NCBI RefSeq assembly: GCF_016904955.1
Contig: NZ_JADIKE010000024.1
Coordinates: 1 to 64,000 of the forward strand
DNA from: Dyella flava
GTDB lineage: Bacteria > Pseudomonadota > Gammaproteobacteria > Xanthomonadales > Rhodanobacteraceae
DNA: 64,000 bases
Direction: 5' to 3'
The notes below the pieces were generated by a model. It worked only from the letters and a program-made list of their open reading frames with translations, did no database searches and was not told the DNA's origin. Positions 50,718 to 59,063 of the stretch are shown here, piece after piece; position 1 is the stretch's first letter; every line of letters starts with the position of its first letter. Made by a program: the position numbers and the translations under genes.

Positions 50718-51414
50718 CGAGCGTTTTCGAAGCGTAATTGAAGGGCGTGCCTAGCAGTGATAACTACCAAAATCGATTCCGAGGACTCCTGGGTGCTTAT
50801 GCTTTAGCAGGCTTTTGTCCACGGCACGGCGTACTCCAAAGTTTGTGCGCTACAGGAACTCCATAGTTGATTCAATCGGTACAAACTATGGAGTTCCGCC
50901 CAGATGGACAGAACTCCATAGTTCGTACCTTTTAGGAACCCATAGTTTGTGTGTTTAGCGGGCTGCCGACACAAACTATGCGTGCTAACAGATCGCATAG
51001 TCTGTGCACATCCTTTCGAGTCAATAGGTTACCGGTCGGACGAAGTCGCAGATTTGGCCCGGTCTAACACCATAGTCTGTGCAATCGACCACCAAGTCGT
51101 GCTCGTTGGAAGTGCTAAAGAGCGGTGCTGCTTATGTACCCACAGCAAAGCATTGCCGCGTCCTGCTGCAAGCCCCGAGGGTTGGCGTATCGAGTTGGTT
51201 GGCGAGGGTGGGCGAGAACCCCGGTGAGCGTGGGCGTATTTTCCGGATTCCAGGCTATTGTTTAGATCGGTGCCGCACCGGGCTGCGGCGACACGCGTTC
51301 AATTGCGTCGACCCAGCGGCCAATCGGTCCCCAACGGTAAATGAGCGAAGGAAAAGGATTTCTGATCGCCTTCCACGGAGGCCGACAATGTTGCTTCAAG
51401 GGCGAAGAGTGCAA
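50718..51414. repeat. Intergenic gap with CATAGTTTGTG repeat, copy III (50831-51090)
   Basis: No gene is visible in these 697 bp. The repeat block is the best preserved of four copies and holds dyads GGAACTCCATAGTTG/ACAAACTATGGAGTTCC (50864-50898) and CATAGTTTGTGTG/GACACAAACTATG (50940-50980). The remainder (51091-51414) holds the 3' end of the AraC gene and shows no gene of its own. Confidence 0.75.
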
Positions 51415-52368
51415 TTACTCCTCGAATGCGCCCAACCGCCGCGACGACCGATAATGTGTCGGCGACATTCCGAAAGAGGCTTTGAACAATCGGCTGAAAT
51501 GCGCCGAATCGTTGAGACCCCATCGATGGGCGATCTCGGTGATGGAGGCCGTGCTATCCGCTGCGTCAAGGTCCGCTCGGCAACGCAGGAGACGTCGCTG
51601 TTGCACCCACCCTGATACGGTAAGGTCGCGTGCGCTGAAGAGCGTATAGAGATAACGAACCGAGATGCCATTCTCGTCGGCAATCTTCGTCGGCGATAGA
51701 TGGGCATCCTCAAGGTGCGATTCGATGTAACGGCTGATGCGGGCAAATAGCTGATCGCGGGGTGATATGGCTGACGAGCGGCGTTGCGCCCTGAATGCCG
51801 CGCCCAACAATTCCAGTGTCACGTCAACAGCATCGGAAGACGTGTCGCCGTTTCGTGTCATCACGCTAGTGGTCAGCGTTGACAAGTAAGAACCCAAAAG
51901 CGTGGCTAGATTACTGTCAGCAGGCAAGCGCAAACCAGCGTAGGTCTCTGCGTTGTACAACACGCTTTCAAAACGTGCGATCGGGACGATCATGCACAGC
52001 TTGTCGAATTCCTCAGGCATCTCGAACGACACCGGGCGCTCACTGTGCCAGACGCAGATTTCGCCAGGAGCGACGAGCACACGATCGTCGTCTATCGTGC
52101 ACAGGGTCGAGCCGGATCGTTGATATAAAACGCCCAAATATGAGTCGCCGTCCCCGGATATCTCCGCGGGACCGCGCATGGCTCCTAGTGGATTGCCGGA
52201 TAGCTCGATGAGGCGGATATCGCCCAGACGATGTGGCACAACGTGCGTGAGAAGAGGCACTTCGCGCGTCTCAGAAACGGTCCAGCCGACCAGATCGGAA
52301 CTCAAGGCGTGATTGAGAGACTCCCGATCGACATACGTACGCCGTGTCGCGGTAGCTAGGGTTGTCAT
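51415..52368 (-). CDS. AraC-family transcriptional regulator
   Basis: This 317-residue regulator has an N-terminal cupin-like sensor domain (residues 30-180, as in AraC-binding-like proteins) and a C-terminal double HTH (LSPTKIADENGISVRYLYTLF, then ITEIAHRWGLNDSAHFSRLFK). It is divergent from the alpha-hydroxyacid oxidase gene, with a 173 bp region between, and probably activates that cluster. The effector is unknown; a hydroxyacid or aromatic is plausible. Confidence 0.87.
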   Translation of the reverse strand: MTTLATATRRTYVDRESLNHALSSDLVGWTVSETREVPLLTHVVPHRLGDIRLIELSGNPLGAMRGPAEISGDGDSYLGVLYQRSGSTLCTIDDDRVLVAPGEICVWHSERPVSFEMPEEFDKLCMIVPIARFESVLYNAETYAGLRLPADSNLATLLGSYLSTLTTSVMTRNGDTSSDAVDVTLELLGAAFRAQRRSSAISPRDQLFARISRYIESHLEDAHLSPTKIADENGISVRYLYTLFSARDLTVSGWVQQRRLLRCRADLDAADSTASITEIAHRWGLNDSAHFSRLFKASFGMSPTHYRSSRRLGAFEE

Positions 52369-52541
52369 GGCAGATACGTCCTTCGAGCAGCACCTTTTCG
52401 CACTTTGGCCAATGGGTCACTGTATAGCCGGAAGCTAGCCTTGCCAACGTTGCCGGAAGGCTTTTTGTCTGTGCAGTCACATCCAAAAGAGTCTGCACGG
52501 ACGTGCATGCGACTTGGGTTCGGCGTTTCTAGCATGCACCC
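52369..52541. promoter_or_regulatory. AraC-type control region (original copy)
   Basis: The divergent promoter region contains TTTGTCTGTGCAG and AGTCTGCACGGACGTGCATG, a CTGTGCAG/CTGCAC imperfect dyad about 20 bp apart, suited to an AraC dimer. From about 52430 on it is duplicated at 54900-55090 in a decayed form. Confidence 0.5.
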
Positions 52542-53705
52542 ATGACAAGAGGTCGACTCGACAGAATTGCCACGATCGAAGACTTGGCGGACGTTGCGCG
52601 GCGCCGCATTCCAGATATCACGCTGGGTTATCTCGAAAGCGGCACGGGCGGGGAGGTTGCGTTAAGGCGAAACCGCGAGGCGCTCGATCGGGTCACACTC
52701 GTGCCGCAATACATGCGCGATGTGCGGTCGCGATCGGCTGCGACCTCGGTATTTGGTCAGGCCTACGATTTACCCATTGGCATCTCCCCAGTCGGACTAG
52801 CCAATGCCATTTGGCCCGGCACGGACCAGATGCTGGCCGCGGCCGCCGCAAACGCAAATGTTCCGTACGGTTTGTCGACCGTCGGAACGACCAGTATCGA
52901 GAAGATCGCCACGATTGCGGGCGGCAACCTCTGGTTTCAGCTCTATGTCGCGCGCGATCAGGAGGTCACCTTTGACCTGCTCCGTCGGGCTCATGCAGCG
53001 GGCGTGAAAGTTCTGCTCGTCACGGTTGACGTGCCGATCCAAAGCAAACGCGTTCGCGATATCCGAAACGGCTTCCAACTTCCTCTACGCCCGAATCTCG
53101 CGACCATTGTCGACGTCCTTAGTCATCCCGCGTGGCTTCTTGGCTCGGCACTCGCGGGTTACCCGCGCTTCGAAAGCTTGACCAAATACGGGCCGACGGG
53201 TGCATCGGCACCCTCACTCGCCGCTTATGTCGCCAATCACATTACCGATCAGTTGGACCCCGAATTACTGAAGAGGGTACGCGATGCGTGGCCTGGCAAG
53301 CTGGTGATCAAGGGCGTCATGGACAGCCATGCCGCACAGGCCGCCGTCGATATCGGTGCCGATGGCATCGTCGTTTCCAATCATGGCGGGCGCCAGTTCG
53401 ATGCAGCGCCGGCTTCGATCGACGTTCTGCCCGCCATCGCGCAGGCCTTCGGCAACAAGCTAACGGTGATGTTGGACAGCGGAATACGCAGTGGTGAAGA
53501 CGTGCTACGCGCCCTGTCGCTCGGCGCCGAGTTCGTGTTTTCGGGTCGGTCTTTCGTGTATGGGGCGGGGGCCGCTGGGTCGGCTGGAGCAAGCAAGGCA
53601 CTTTCGATATTCAAAGACGACATCTTGCGCGGCATGGCGCAGCTGGGGATCAACAACCTGACTGAGGTGAGATCTCGCGATGAATGCAGATCGGAAGAAA
53701 TTTGA
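52542..53705 (+). CDS. FMN-dependent alpha-hydroxyacid oxidase/dehydrogenase (LldD family)
   Basis: This 387-residue barrel enzyme has the FMN-site patterns GISPVGLANAIWPGTD and QLYVARDQE, the active-site SNHGGRQFD with His and Arg near residue 280, and DSGIRSGEDVLRALSLGA. The family oxidises lactate, mandelate, glycolate or related hydroxyacids; specificity cannot be told. The gene opens a cluster with a DJ-1/PfpI protein, a DUF1330 protein, an EthD protein and a FAH-type hydrolase. Confidence 0.88.
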   Translation: MTRGRLDRIATIEDLADVARRRIPDITLGYLESGTGGEVALRRNREALDRVTLVPQYMRDVRSRSAATSVFGQAYDLPIGISPVGLANAIWPGTDQMLAAAAANANVPYGLSTVGTTSIEKIATIAGGNLWFQLYVARDQEVTFDLLRRAHAAGVKVLLVTVDVPIQSKRVRDIRNGFQLPLRPNLATIVDVLSHPAWLLGSALAGYPRFESLTKYGPTGASAPSLAAYVANHITDQLDPELLKRVRDAWPGKLVIKGVMDSHAAQAAVDIGADGIVVSNHGGRQFDAAPASIDVLPAIAQAFGNKLTVMLDSGIRSGEDVLRALSLGAEFVFSGRSFVYGAGAAGSAGASKALSIFKDDILRGMAQLGINNLTEVRSRDECRSEEI

Positions 53706-53796
53706 ATCTTAGAGACGGGCCGCGCGAACGTTCGCTGCGACTCGTCCTTCATCACCGATTTTTTGGTGACACATTTCAACCTGAGGTGGCCTCTTC

Positions 53797-54525
53797 ATGA
53801 CACATCAAACACCGCGGGAAGTCGTCGAAACGCTTCATCAATACGATGACTTGCCGTCCTTCCCAAAAATAAATATCCACTTTCTGGCGACGGCCCAGGG
53901 CAACGAACATCTTCTGAAATTTATGACCGAGAAGCCGGACGACCCAACTCGGTTCAAAGGCAAACGCATCGGGATCATCGCGACGCACGGTGTCGAAGAA
54001 ACCGAAGTTTCTATTCCAAGGAAATGGTTCGAGGCGCGCAGTGCCATTTGCCACCTCGTCTCTCCCAATCACATCGAATATGCGCCGACATTCGGCATCC
54101 AGTTCCCCGAGATAGCCAAGACCCATGTCCTGGCCATCCAGTTCACCACCAATTCCGGCTGGATCCCCATCGATGCCCGCGTCGAAGAGGTGGCCGTCGA
54201 CGACTACGACGCGATCTATGTGCCTGGCGGTGCATGGAATCCGGATCAGCTACGTGCCAACCACGCCGTTTTGTCCTTCCTACAAAAATTTCAAGCGACA
54301 GGTAAACCCATGGGCGCGATATGTCACGGCTCACAGGTTTTTCTCAGTGCGAAGCTGACGAAAGGCCGGAAGGCGACGGGTTACTGGCCGATGATGGAAG
54401 ACATGGCCAACGCGGGGGCGACGGTGTTGGACCAACCTGTGGTGGTCGATGAGAACGTCATCACCAGTCGCTTTATTTACGACATCCCGCAATTCGTCGA
54501 TGCCATTGTCGCGCAACTTCGCTGA
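53797..54525 (+). CDS. DJ-1/PfpI-family protein
   Basis: This 242-residue protein has the nucleophile-elbow Cys176 in GAICHGSQVF and the family pattern IYVPGGAWNPDQLR, with RIGIIATHGVEETEV at the start of the fold. It resembles the amidase/isomerase-like PfpI members that act as deglycase, hydratase or stress-protection factors. About 50 residues precede the fold. It is 91 bp after the oxidase gene in the same direction. Confidence 0.85.
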   Translation: MTHQTPREVVETLHQYDDLPSFPKINIHFLATAQGNEHLLKFMTEKPDDPTRFKGKRIGIIATHGVEETEVSIPRKWFEARSAICHLVSPNHIEYAPTFGIQFPEIAKTHVLAIQFTTNSGWIPIDARVEEVAVDDYDAIYVPGGAWNPDQLRANHAVLSFLQKFQATGKPMGAICHGSQVFLSAKLTKGRKATGYWPMMEDMANAGATVLDQPVVVDENVITSRFIYDIPQFVDAIVAQLR

Positions 54526-54613
54526 CGTCGAGCTCTGAACTCCATCAATCCGAGCCACCCACCGTCGGCGAAAGCATCGCGTCGCGTACGTCATCTCATC
54601 AGAGGAAAAGAAA

Positions 54614-54895
54614 GTGTCGGCCTATATCGTTGTCGAATTAACCATGAAGGATGTTGAAGCGCTCGCTCGCTATCGCGCAAGCGTCGGCCCCACGCTGAAG
54701 CGCTTCGGTGGGGAACTCTTGGTGGGTGCGGCGCCGTGGCACCTATTACATGGAAGATCTGCCTTCGAGACCGGCACGGTCCTCGTCTTCCCCAATAAGG
54801 ATGCGGCATTGGCTTGGTATGACTCGCCGGAGTATCAGGCATTGGCCCCGACCCGCAACAACGCCTTCAACAGCCGATTTCGCATCCTTGGGTAG
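54614..54895 (+). CDS. DUF1330 protein
   Basis: This 93-residue protein has AYIVVELTMKDVEALARYRA and GTVLVFPNKDAALAWYDSPE, the pattern of DUF1330. These fold as ferredoxin-like dimers and lie next to degradation genes; function unknown. The start is a GTG at 54614, preceded by GGAAAAGAAA. Confidence 0.85.
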   Translation: MSAYIVVELTMKDVEALARYRASVGPTLKRFGGELLVGAAPWHLLHGRSAFETGTVLVFPNKDAALAWYDSPEYQALAPTRNNAFNSRFRILG

Positions 54896-54899
54896 TCCG

Positions 54900-55095
54900 T
54901 TGCGAGATGCAGGCTTTGCCAACGTTGCCGAGGGGCTTTGCGTTTGTGCAGCCGCATCCAAGAAAGTCTGCGCGCACGTGCATGCGACTTTCCTCCGACA
55001 TTTCTAACATACGCCCACGACAAGAGGCCGACTCAACAAGATCGGCACAATCGAAGGCTTAGTGCACGTTGCACAACGCGACATTCAAAATGATT
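54900..55095 (+). pseudogene. Decayed second copy of the AraC-controlled promoter and 5' end of the oxidase gene
   Basis: Positions 54900-55095 repeat 52430-52625 with many substitutions: GCCTTGCCAACGTTGCCGG versus GCTTTGCCAACGTTGCCGAG, the GTGCAG dyad, GACAAGAGG and the region coding for the oxidase N-terminus. The start codon of the copy is changed (ACG for ATG) and the frame has stops. The copy runs into the EthD gene, whose ATG is 70 bp further. Its promoter part may still bind the AraC protein. Confidence 0.72.
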
Positions 55096-55164
55096 GCCTT
55101 GGAAGTGAGTGAGTGTCGCGACCTTACAAAGACAAAGAAAGTCTAGTGTTCGAAGGAGATATCC

Positions 55165-55461
55165 ATGACCCGCCTCATCGTTCTTTATAAGCAACCCAAA
55201 GATCCGGAACATTTCGAGAAGTATTACCGGGCAATTCATGGGCCGATGACCGCCAAACTGTATGGCATTGGCGACTTTAAGTATGGGCGTGTCTGTGGAC
55301 TGGACGGCGGCTTCGGCGAATTTTTCTGGTATTGGTCCGGCGAATTCGAAAGCCGCCAAGCCGCCATCGACGCCATGGCGTCGCCGGCAGGCCAAGCGGG
55401 TGCTGCGGACGTGCCCAATTATTATCACGAAGATCCGCTCTTCATGTTCTTCGAAGATTAA
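55165..55461 (+). CDS. EthD-family protein
   Basis: This 98-residue protein has TRLIVLYKQPKDPEHFEKYY and a His-containing HGPMTAKL segment, typical of EthD (dimeric ferredoxin-like fold). EthD-type proteins occur in ether- and aromatic-degradation clusters. It has its own purine-rich Shine-Dalgarno sequence (GAAGGAG) and could be driven by the duplicated AraC-type promoter just upstream. Confidence 0.85.
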   Translation: MTRLIVLYKQPKDPEHFEKYYRAIHGPMTAKLYGIGDFKYGRVCGLDGGFGEFFWYWSGEFESRQAAIDAMASPAGQAGAADVPNYYHEDPLFMFFED

Positions 55462-55530
55462 GTTGACGTGCCCCGGTTTTGAGTAGCACGGCGATTTGAA
55501 GTCCGATCCCCCGGCCAAAGAAGATTGGGC

Positions 55531-55836
55531 GTGAAGAAGCGTTTTACCGATGAGCAGATCATCGGCTTCCTGCGTGAGGTGGAAGCCGGTATGCAGGTGA
55601 AGGATTTGTGCTGGCTGCATGGCTTCAGTAAAGCTTCCTATTACCTGTGGCGCAGCAAGTTCGGCGGCGTGAGCGTACCGAAAGCCGACCGGCTGAAGGA
55701 CCTGGAGACAGAGAACGCGCGACTGAAGAAGTTGCTGGCCGAGCAGGTGCTTGAGAACGAGTTCATCAAGGAAGTGCTGCAAGAAAATGGTGAGTGCACC
55801 GGCCCGGTGCGAACTGATGCGGCACATGAAGGGTAG
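55531..55836 (+). CDS. IS3-family transposase OrfA
   Basis: This 101-residue protein has the OrfA HTH (RFTDEQIIGFLREVEAGM, then WLHGFSKASYYLWRSKF) and a leucine-zipper helix (DLETENARLKKLLAEQVLE). The start is GTG at 55531, matching OrfA's KKRFT; a TTG two codons upstream is an alternative. It is intact, but the orfB partner is truncated, so the element is dead. Confidence 0.85.
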   Translation: MKKRFTDEQIIGFLREVEAGMQVKDLCWLHGFSKASYYLWRSKFGGVSVPKADRLKDLETENARLKKLLAEQVLENEFIKEVLQENGECTGPVRTDAAHEG

Positions 55837-55954
55837 TGGCCTGAGCGAACGCCTTTCGTTGGCGATTGCCGACATGCGTGCCAGTGCATATCGCTACGTG
55901 GCGCTCCCGGATCGCTACGTGGACCAGATATTGGCTGGCTCAAGCGTCTTTTGA
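55817..55954 (+). pseudogene. IS3-family OrfB N-terminal fragment
   Basis: A 45-codon fragment in the frame after orfA has LSERLSLAIADMRASAYRY and a P-D-R motif that matches the OrfB N-terminus of IS3 elements, then a stop. The catalytic DDE domain is lost. Confidence 0.72.
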
Positions 55955-55985
55955 GACGCTCTGATCAACGAGTAGAGGATACAAA

Positions 55986-56834
55986 ATGAAGCTTTGTCGC
56001 TTTGGAGTGGCCGGCGCTGAAAAGCCCGGTTTAATCGATGCGGAAGGACGCTTGCGTGATCTCTCTGGTATTTGTCGAGACATCGATCCGACGGTGCTGG
56101 GGCCGCAAGGGTTAACGCGACTTGCGAAGGTCGATCCGGCTTCGCTGCCAGTAGTCAACGAAAGCCAGCGTTTTGGTGTGCCATTTACAGGTACGTCCAA
56201 ATACATTTGCATTGGGTTGAACTATTCAGACCACGCAGTGGAAGCCGGGCTCGCGGTGCCGTCCGAACCAATTGTCTTTCTGAAGGCCACCTCTGCGCTG
56301 TGCGGTCCGAACGACGACACGATCCAACCCTTGGGGTCGACCAAGCTCGACTGGGAGGTGGAGCTTGGTATCGTCATCGGCAGTCGTGCGAACAATGTCG
56401 CTGAAGCGGATGCGTTATCGCACGTTGCCGGATATTGCGTCCTCAATGACATCACCGAACGCGCGTTTCAGATGCAGTCGTCGCAATGGGATAAGGGTAA
56501 GGGCTGCGATAGCTTCGGACCGGTCGGATCCTGGCTGGTAACCGCCGACGAGGTCGTCGATCCGCAAAACCTTCGATTGTGGCTCGACGTCAACGGCCGC
56601 CGCAGGCAGACCGGTAATACGCGGACGATGATCTTCAGTGTGAAGACGTTGGTCTCGTATGTGAGTCGCTACATGACGTTGCTACCCGGCGACATCATCT
56701 CAACGGGTACGCCTCCGGGAGTGGGAATGTTCATCAAGCCGGAACCGGTCTGGCTCAATGTCGGCGACGAGGTCACGCTTGGCATCGAGGGGTTGGGTAC
56801 ACAGACACAGAAAATCGTGGCCCATTCGATCTAG
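55986..56834 (+). CDS. Fumarylacetoacetate-hydrolase-family hydrolase
   Basis: This 282-residue FAH-superfamily enzyme has YICIGLNYSDHAVEAG, the metal-ligand region LDWEVELGIVIG (Glu/Asp ligands), NDITERAFQ and SWDKGKGCDSF-type patterns near residue 165, and STGTPPGVGM. It would cleave a C-C bond or hydrate an acylpyruvate, as in fumarylpyruvate or 2,4-diketo-3-deoxy-sugar hydrolases. It lies right behind the truncated IS3 element and may have been brought into the cluster by a deletion there. Confidence 0.88.
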   Translation: MKLCRFGVAGAEKPGLIDAEGRLRDLSGICRDIDPTVLGPQGLTRLAKVDPASLPVVNESQRFGVPFTGTSKYICIGLNYSDHAVEAGLAVPSEPIVFLKATSALCGPNDDTIQPLGSTKLDWEVELGIVIGSRANNVAEADALSHVAGYCVLNDITERAFQMQSSQWDKGKGCDSFGPVGSWLVTADEVVDPQNLRLWLDVNGRRRQTGNTRTMIFSVKTLVSYVSRYMTLLPGDIISTGTPPGVGMFIKPEPVWLNVGDEVTLGIEGLGTQTQKIVAHSI

Positions 56835-57022
56835 CTGAAATGGCAGCAGCGCCGTCGACCTCTTGCGATGGACGGTGCCGCTGCGCATATGAGAGCAATT
56901 CAAATCGAACATCAAACCGGCGCGGTGCCAATGATTCCCTGCCGCTGTAATCGAAAGCGCCTGATCGCCTATGACCGCGAGCGCTTAACCAGTTCAGGCA
57001 ATGCCACCTGAGCCGCTAAGGC

Positions 57023-57082
57023 TCCCACCGACTGAGTTAAGCGGCGCGCGGTACGCGTGTCCGCTTGGACGAATTGTCAGGC
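57023..57082 (-). other. attC-like site D (minus strand)
   Basis: On the minus strand this 60 bp runs GCCTGAC, AATTCGTCCAAGCGGAC, then CGCGCGCCGCTTAACTCAG. It matches sites A-C at most positions but the R' core is decayed (GGTGGGA in place of GTTAGGC). The stop codon of the GFA gene lies inside GCCTGAC, as in other cassettes. Confidence 0.7.
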
Positions 57083-57481
57083 TTCATGCCGATCAGCTGG
57101 ATGGTTGACGCCATCATTTGTCGGAACATCTAGAATGGCGAAGGGATTGATGCCTTCAAGGCAGCCAACGTTGTAGCCGTATTGCTCCGAGTTTGAACGG
57201 CGTTGATGATGCGTGTAGATGCCGCAGTTAGAGCAAAAGTAGTGCTTGGCCGTGAGTGTGTTGAACTGGTAGAGCTTGAGGTACTCCGCTCCCTTGACGA
57301 TGCGGATGCCACTCAACGGCACGGATGCAAAGACAGCGCCTTTGCGCCTGCAAATGGAGCAGTCGCAACGGCGCGGATTGACGATGCCATCCGGGAGGTC
57401 CAACTCCAGCTCCACTGAGCCGCAATGGCAAGTAACCCGATGTCTGGGTTGTATAGCGACCCCACCAACTTCTTTAAGCAC
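57077..57481 (-). CDS. GFA-family cassette protein 2
   Basis: This 134-residue GFA-type protein has zinc-site cysteines in VTCHCGSVELELDLP, RRCDCSICRRKGAVFA and YFCSNCGIYTHH. GGAGG (on the minus strand) precedes a GTG at 57481 by 7 bp, so this start is preferred over a TTG at 57496. The gene starts 20 bp after a perfect GTTAGGC core (57501-57507) and ends in attC site D, so it is a stand-alone gene cassette. Confidence 0.83.
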   Translation of the reverse strand: MLKEVGGVAIQPRHRVTCHCGSVELELDLPDGIVNPRRCDCSICRRKGAVFASVPLSGIRIVKGAEYLKLYQFNTLTAKHYFCSNCGIYTHHQRRSNSEQYGYNVGCLEGINPFAILDVPTNDGVNHPADRHEA

Positions 57482-57521
57482 GATCGATTCCTCCAATGAG
57501 GCCTAACTCGAAGGTTCGCAC

Positions 57522-58397
57522 CTATTCCGCGGCAATCTTGTCCTGCGTCTTCGTGTCGAAATCAGCGGCGTCGTGGCGCTCGTGAAGTTGCTCGGACGGA
57601 TCACCGATGATGCGATTGACCTTGCGTCCGCGCTTGACGGCCGGACGTGCAAGGATGGCGTCGGCCCAGCGCTGCACGTGGCGGTAGTCCTGCACCGACA
57701 AGAACTCGGCCGCGTCGCCATAGAATCCGCCTTTGGCAAGACCGCCGTACCAAGGGAAGGTTGCGATGTCGGCGATGGTGTAGTCCGGGCCGGCGATGTA
57801 CTCGCTTTCAGCCAGGCAGCGATCTAGCACGTCGAGCTGCCGCTTCACCTCCATGGCGAACCGGTCTATCGCATCTTCAATCTTGGTCGGCGCATGGGCG
57901 TAGAAGTGTCCGAAGCCGCCGCCGAGAAAAGGCGTGCTCCCTATCTGCCAGAAGAGCCACGATAAGCATTCGATGCGCGCCTGTGGCGCCGTAGGCAGGA
58001 AGGCGCCGAACTTCTCGGCAAGATAGAGAAGGATCGCGCCGGACTCGAACACACGCATTGGCACCGATCCTGAGCGGTCCACGAGCGCCGGAATCTTGGA
58101 GTTCGGGTTGATCTGCACGAAGCCGCTGCTGAACTGATCGCCCTCGCGGATGCGGATCAGCCACGCATCGTATTCGGCACCCGAATAGCCGAGCGCGAGC
58201 AGCTCTTCGAGCAGGATCGTGACCTTCTGTCCGTTCGGCGTGGCCAACGAGTAAAGCTGTAGTGGGTGTCGCCCCACTGGCAGTTCCTTCTCGTGCGTCG
58301 CGCCCGCGATGGGGCGATTGATGTTGGCAAACGTGCCGCCGCTCGGCTTGGTCCATGTCCAAACTTTCGGGGGCACGTAGTTTTGAGAATCCGTCAT
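57522..58397 (-). CDS. yghU: Glutathione S-transferase, YghU type
   Basis: This 291-residue protein matches the YghU/glutathione-dependent disulfide-bond oxidoreductase type: a long N-terminal part (PPKVWTWTKPSGGTFANINRP), the thioredoxin-like TPNGQKVTILLEELL region, GAILLYLAEKFG, and ADIATFPWYGGLAKG in the helical domain. It binds two glutathiones rather than a classical GSH site residue. It is first downstream of an exported SRPBCC protein gene. Confidence 0.88.
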   Translation of the reverse strand: MTDSQNYVPPKVWTWTKPSGGTFANINRPIAGATHEKELPVGRHPLQLYSLATPNGQKVTILLEELLALGYSGAEYDAWLIRIREGDQFSSGFVQINPNSKIPALVDRSGSVPMRVFESGAILLYLAEKFGAFLPTAPQARIECLSWLFWQIGSTPFLGGGFGHFYAHAPTKIEDAIDRFAMEVKRQLDVLDRCLAESEYIAGPDYTIADIATFPWYGGLAKGGFYGDAAEFLSVQDYRHVQRWADAILARPAVKRGRKVNRIIGDPSEQLHERHDAADFDTKTQDKIAAE

Positions 58398-58435
58398 GTT
58401 CGTCTCCGAGAAACGCGCGTACGCGCTTCAGCCGA

Positions 58436-59020
58436 TCAGTTCTTCGCCATCTTTTCCGATCGCGCCTTCAATGCCGACATCCACCAGTCATGGCCGTCGT
58501 GCATTGCGTTCGGCTGCTCAAGATGGAAGTTGATCGCGACGGGGCCCTTCTGAGCTTCTTCAGTGATCACACGTGTGCCACCGCGCTCGGGAATCAGCAG
58601 CCAAGCGTGATGCAGCGAGAACGTGGGCGTTTGGACGTTCCAGCCGATCTCGCGGTTTGGCTCGAATACGTCCACCGTGCTCGTGACCGGGAAGCCGAAC
58701 GTCTTCCAATGGAAGGTCGCGCCTTTAGTGAGCTTCTGCTGGTCAGCATCAATGTGGACGTCTGCCGAGTTCGAGTACCAGTTCGGCCATTGCACGGCTT
58801 CGATCAAATTGGCCCAGACAATCTCGGGCGGCGCGTCGATCCAGCCCTCGTTGTGGACGAAGACATCGACGTTGTGTGGCTCCAGGCCTTTGGGCCAATG
58901 GATCAATGGCGTTGCGTGGCGGAGGTCGTCGGCAGATAAGCGGCTCGATTCCTGACCGTGCGCCGTTGAAGCGACGAGCATGGCAAGACTTGCGGCCAGC
59001 ACCCATGTGTTGGTCTTCAT
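58436..59020 (-). CDS. Exported SRPBCC (START/Bet v1-like) protein
   Basis: This 194-residue protein has a signal peptide (VLAASLAMLVASTAHGQ) and an SRPBCC ligand-binding domain (GWIDAPPEIVWANLIEAVQW, then FGFPVTSTVDVFEPN). It looks paralogous to the cytoplasmic SRPBCC protein at 61029-61544, sharing TFGFPV and the PNAM-x-x-GH-DW end. The export of one member of a pair is unusual. Ligand unknown, presumably hydrophobic. Confidence 0.8.
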   Translation of the reverse strand: MKTNTWVLAASLAMLVASTAHGQESSRLSADDLRHATPLIHWPKGLEPHNVDVFVHNEGWIDAPPEIVWANLIEAVQWPNWYSNSADVHIDADQQKLTKGATFHWKTFGFPVTSTVDVFEPNREIGWNVQTPTFSLHHAWLLIPERGGTRVITEEAQKGPVAINFHLEQPNAMHDGHDWWMSALKARSEKMAKN

Positions 59021-59063
59021 AAAAAAACTCCATTCAATAAGTGAGACGATCGGCGCCGCGTAA

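Larger units (their letters stand above)
55462..55954 (+). mobile_element. Truncated IS3-family insertion sequence
   Basis: The remnant begins with a likely left end TGACGTGCCCCGGTTTTGAG (55464-55483), followed by a complete orfA (55531-55836) and the first 45 codons of orfB, in the next frame (55817-55954), with LSERLSLAIADMRASAYRY, after which the IS3 sequence ends. The integrase core (DDE) and the right end are absent, so it cannot move by itself. The break lies 32 bp before the FAH hydrolase gene. Confidence 0.75.

Noticed and set aside
53724..53735. Perfect palindrome GCGAACGTTCGC after the oxidase gene
   Set aside because: Too short to be a terminator stem with a loop, no T tract, and no second copy seen; could be chance in GC-rich DNA.
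55462..55954. Active IS3 element
   Set aside because: OrfB is cut after 45 codons and the right inverted repeat is missing, so it is only a remnant.
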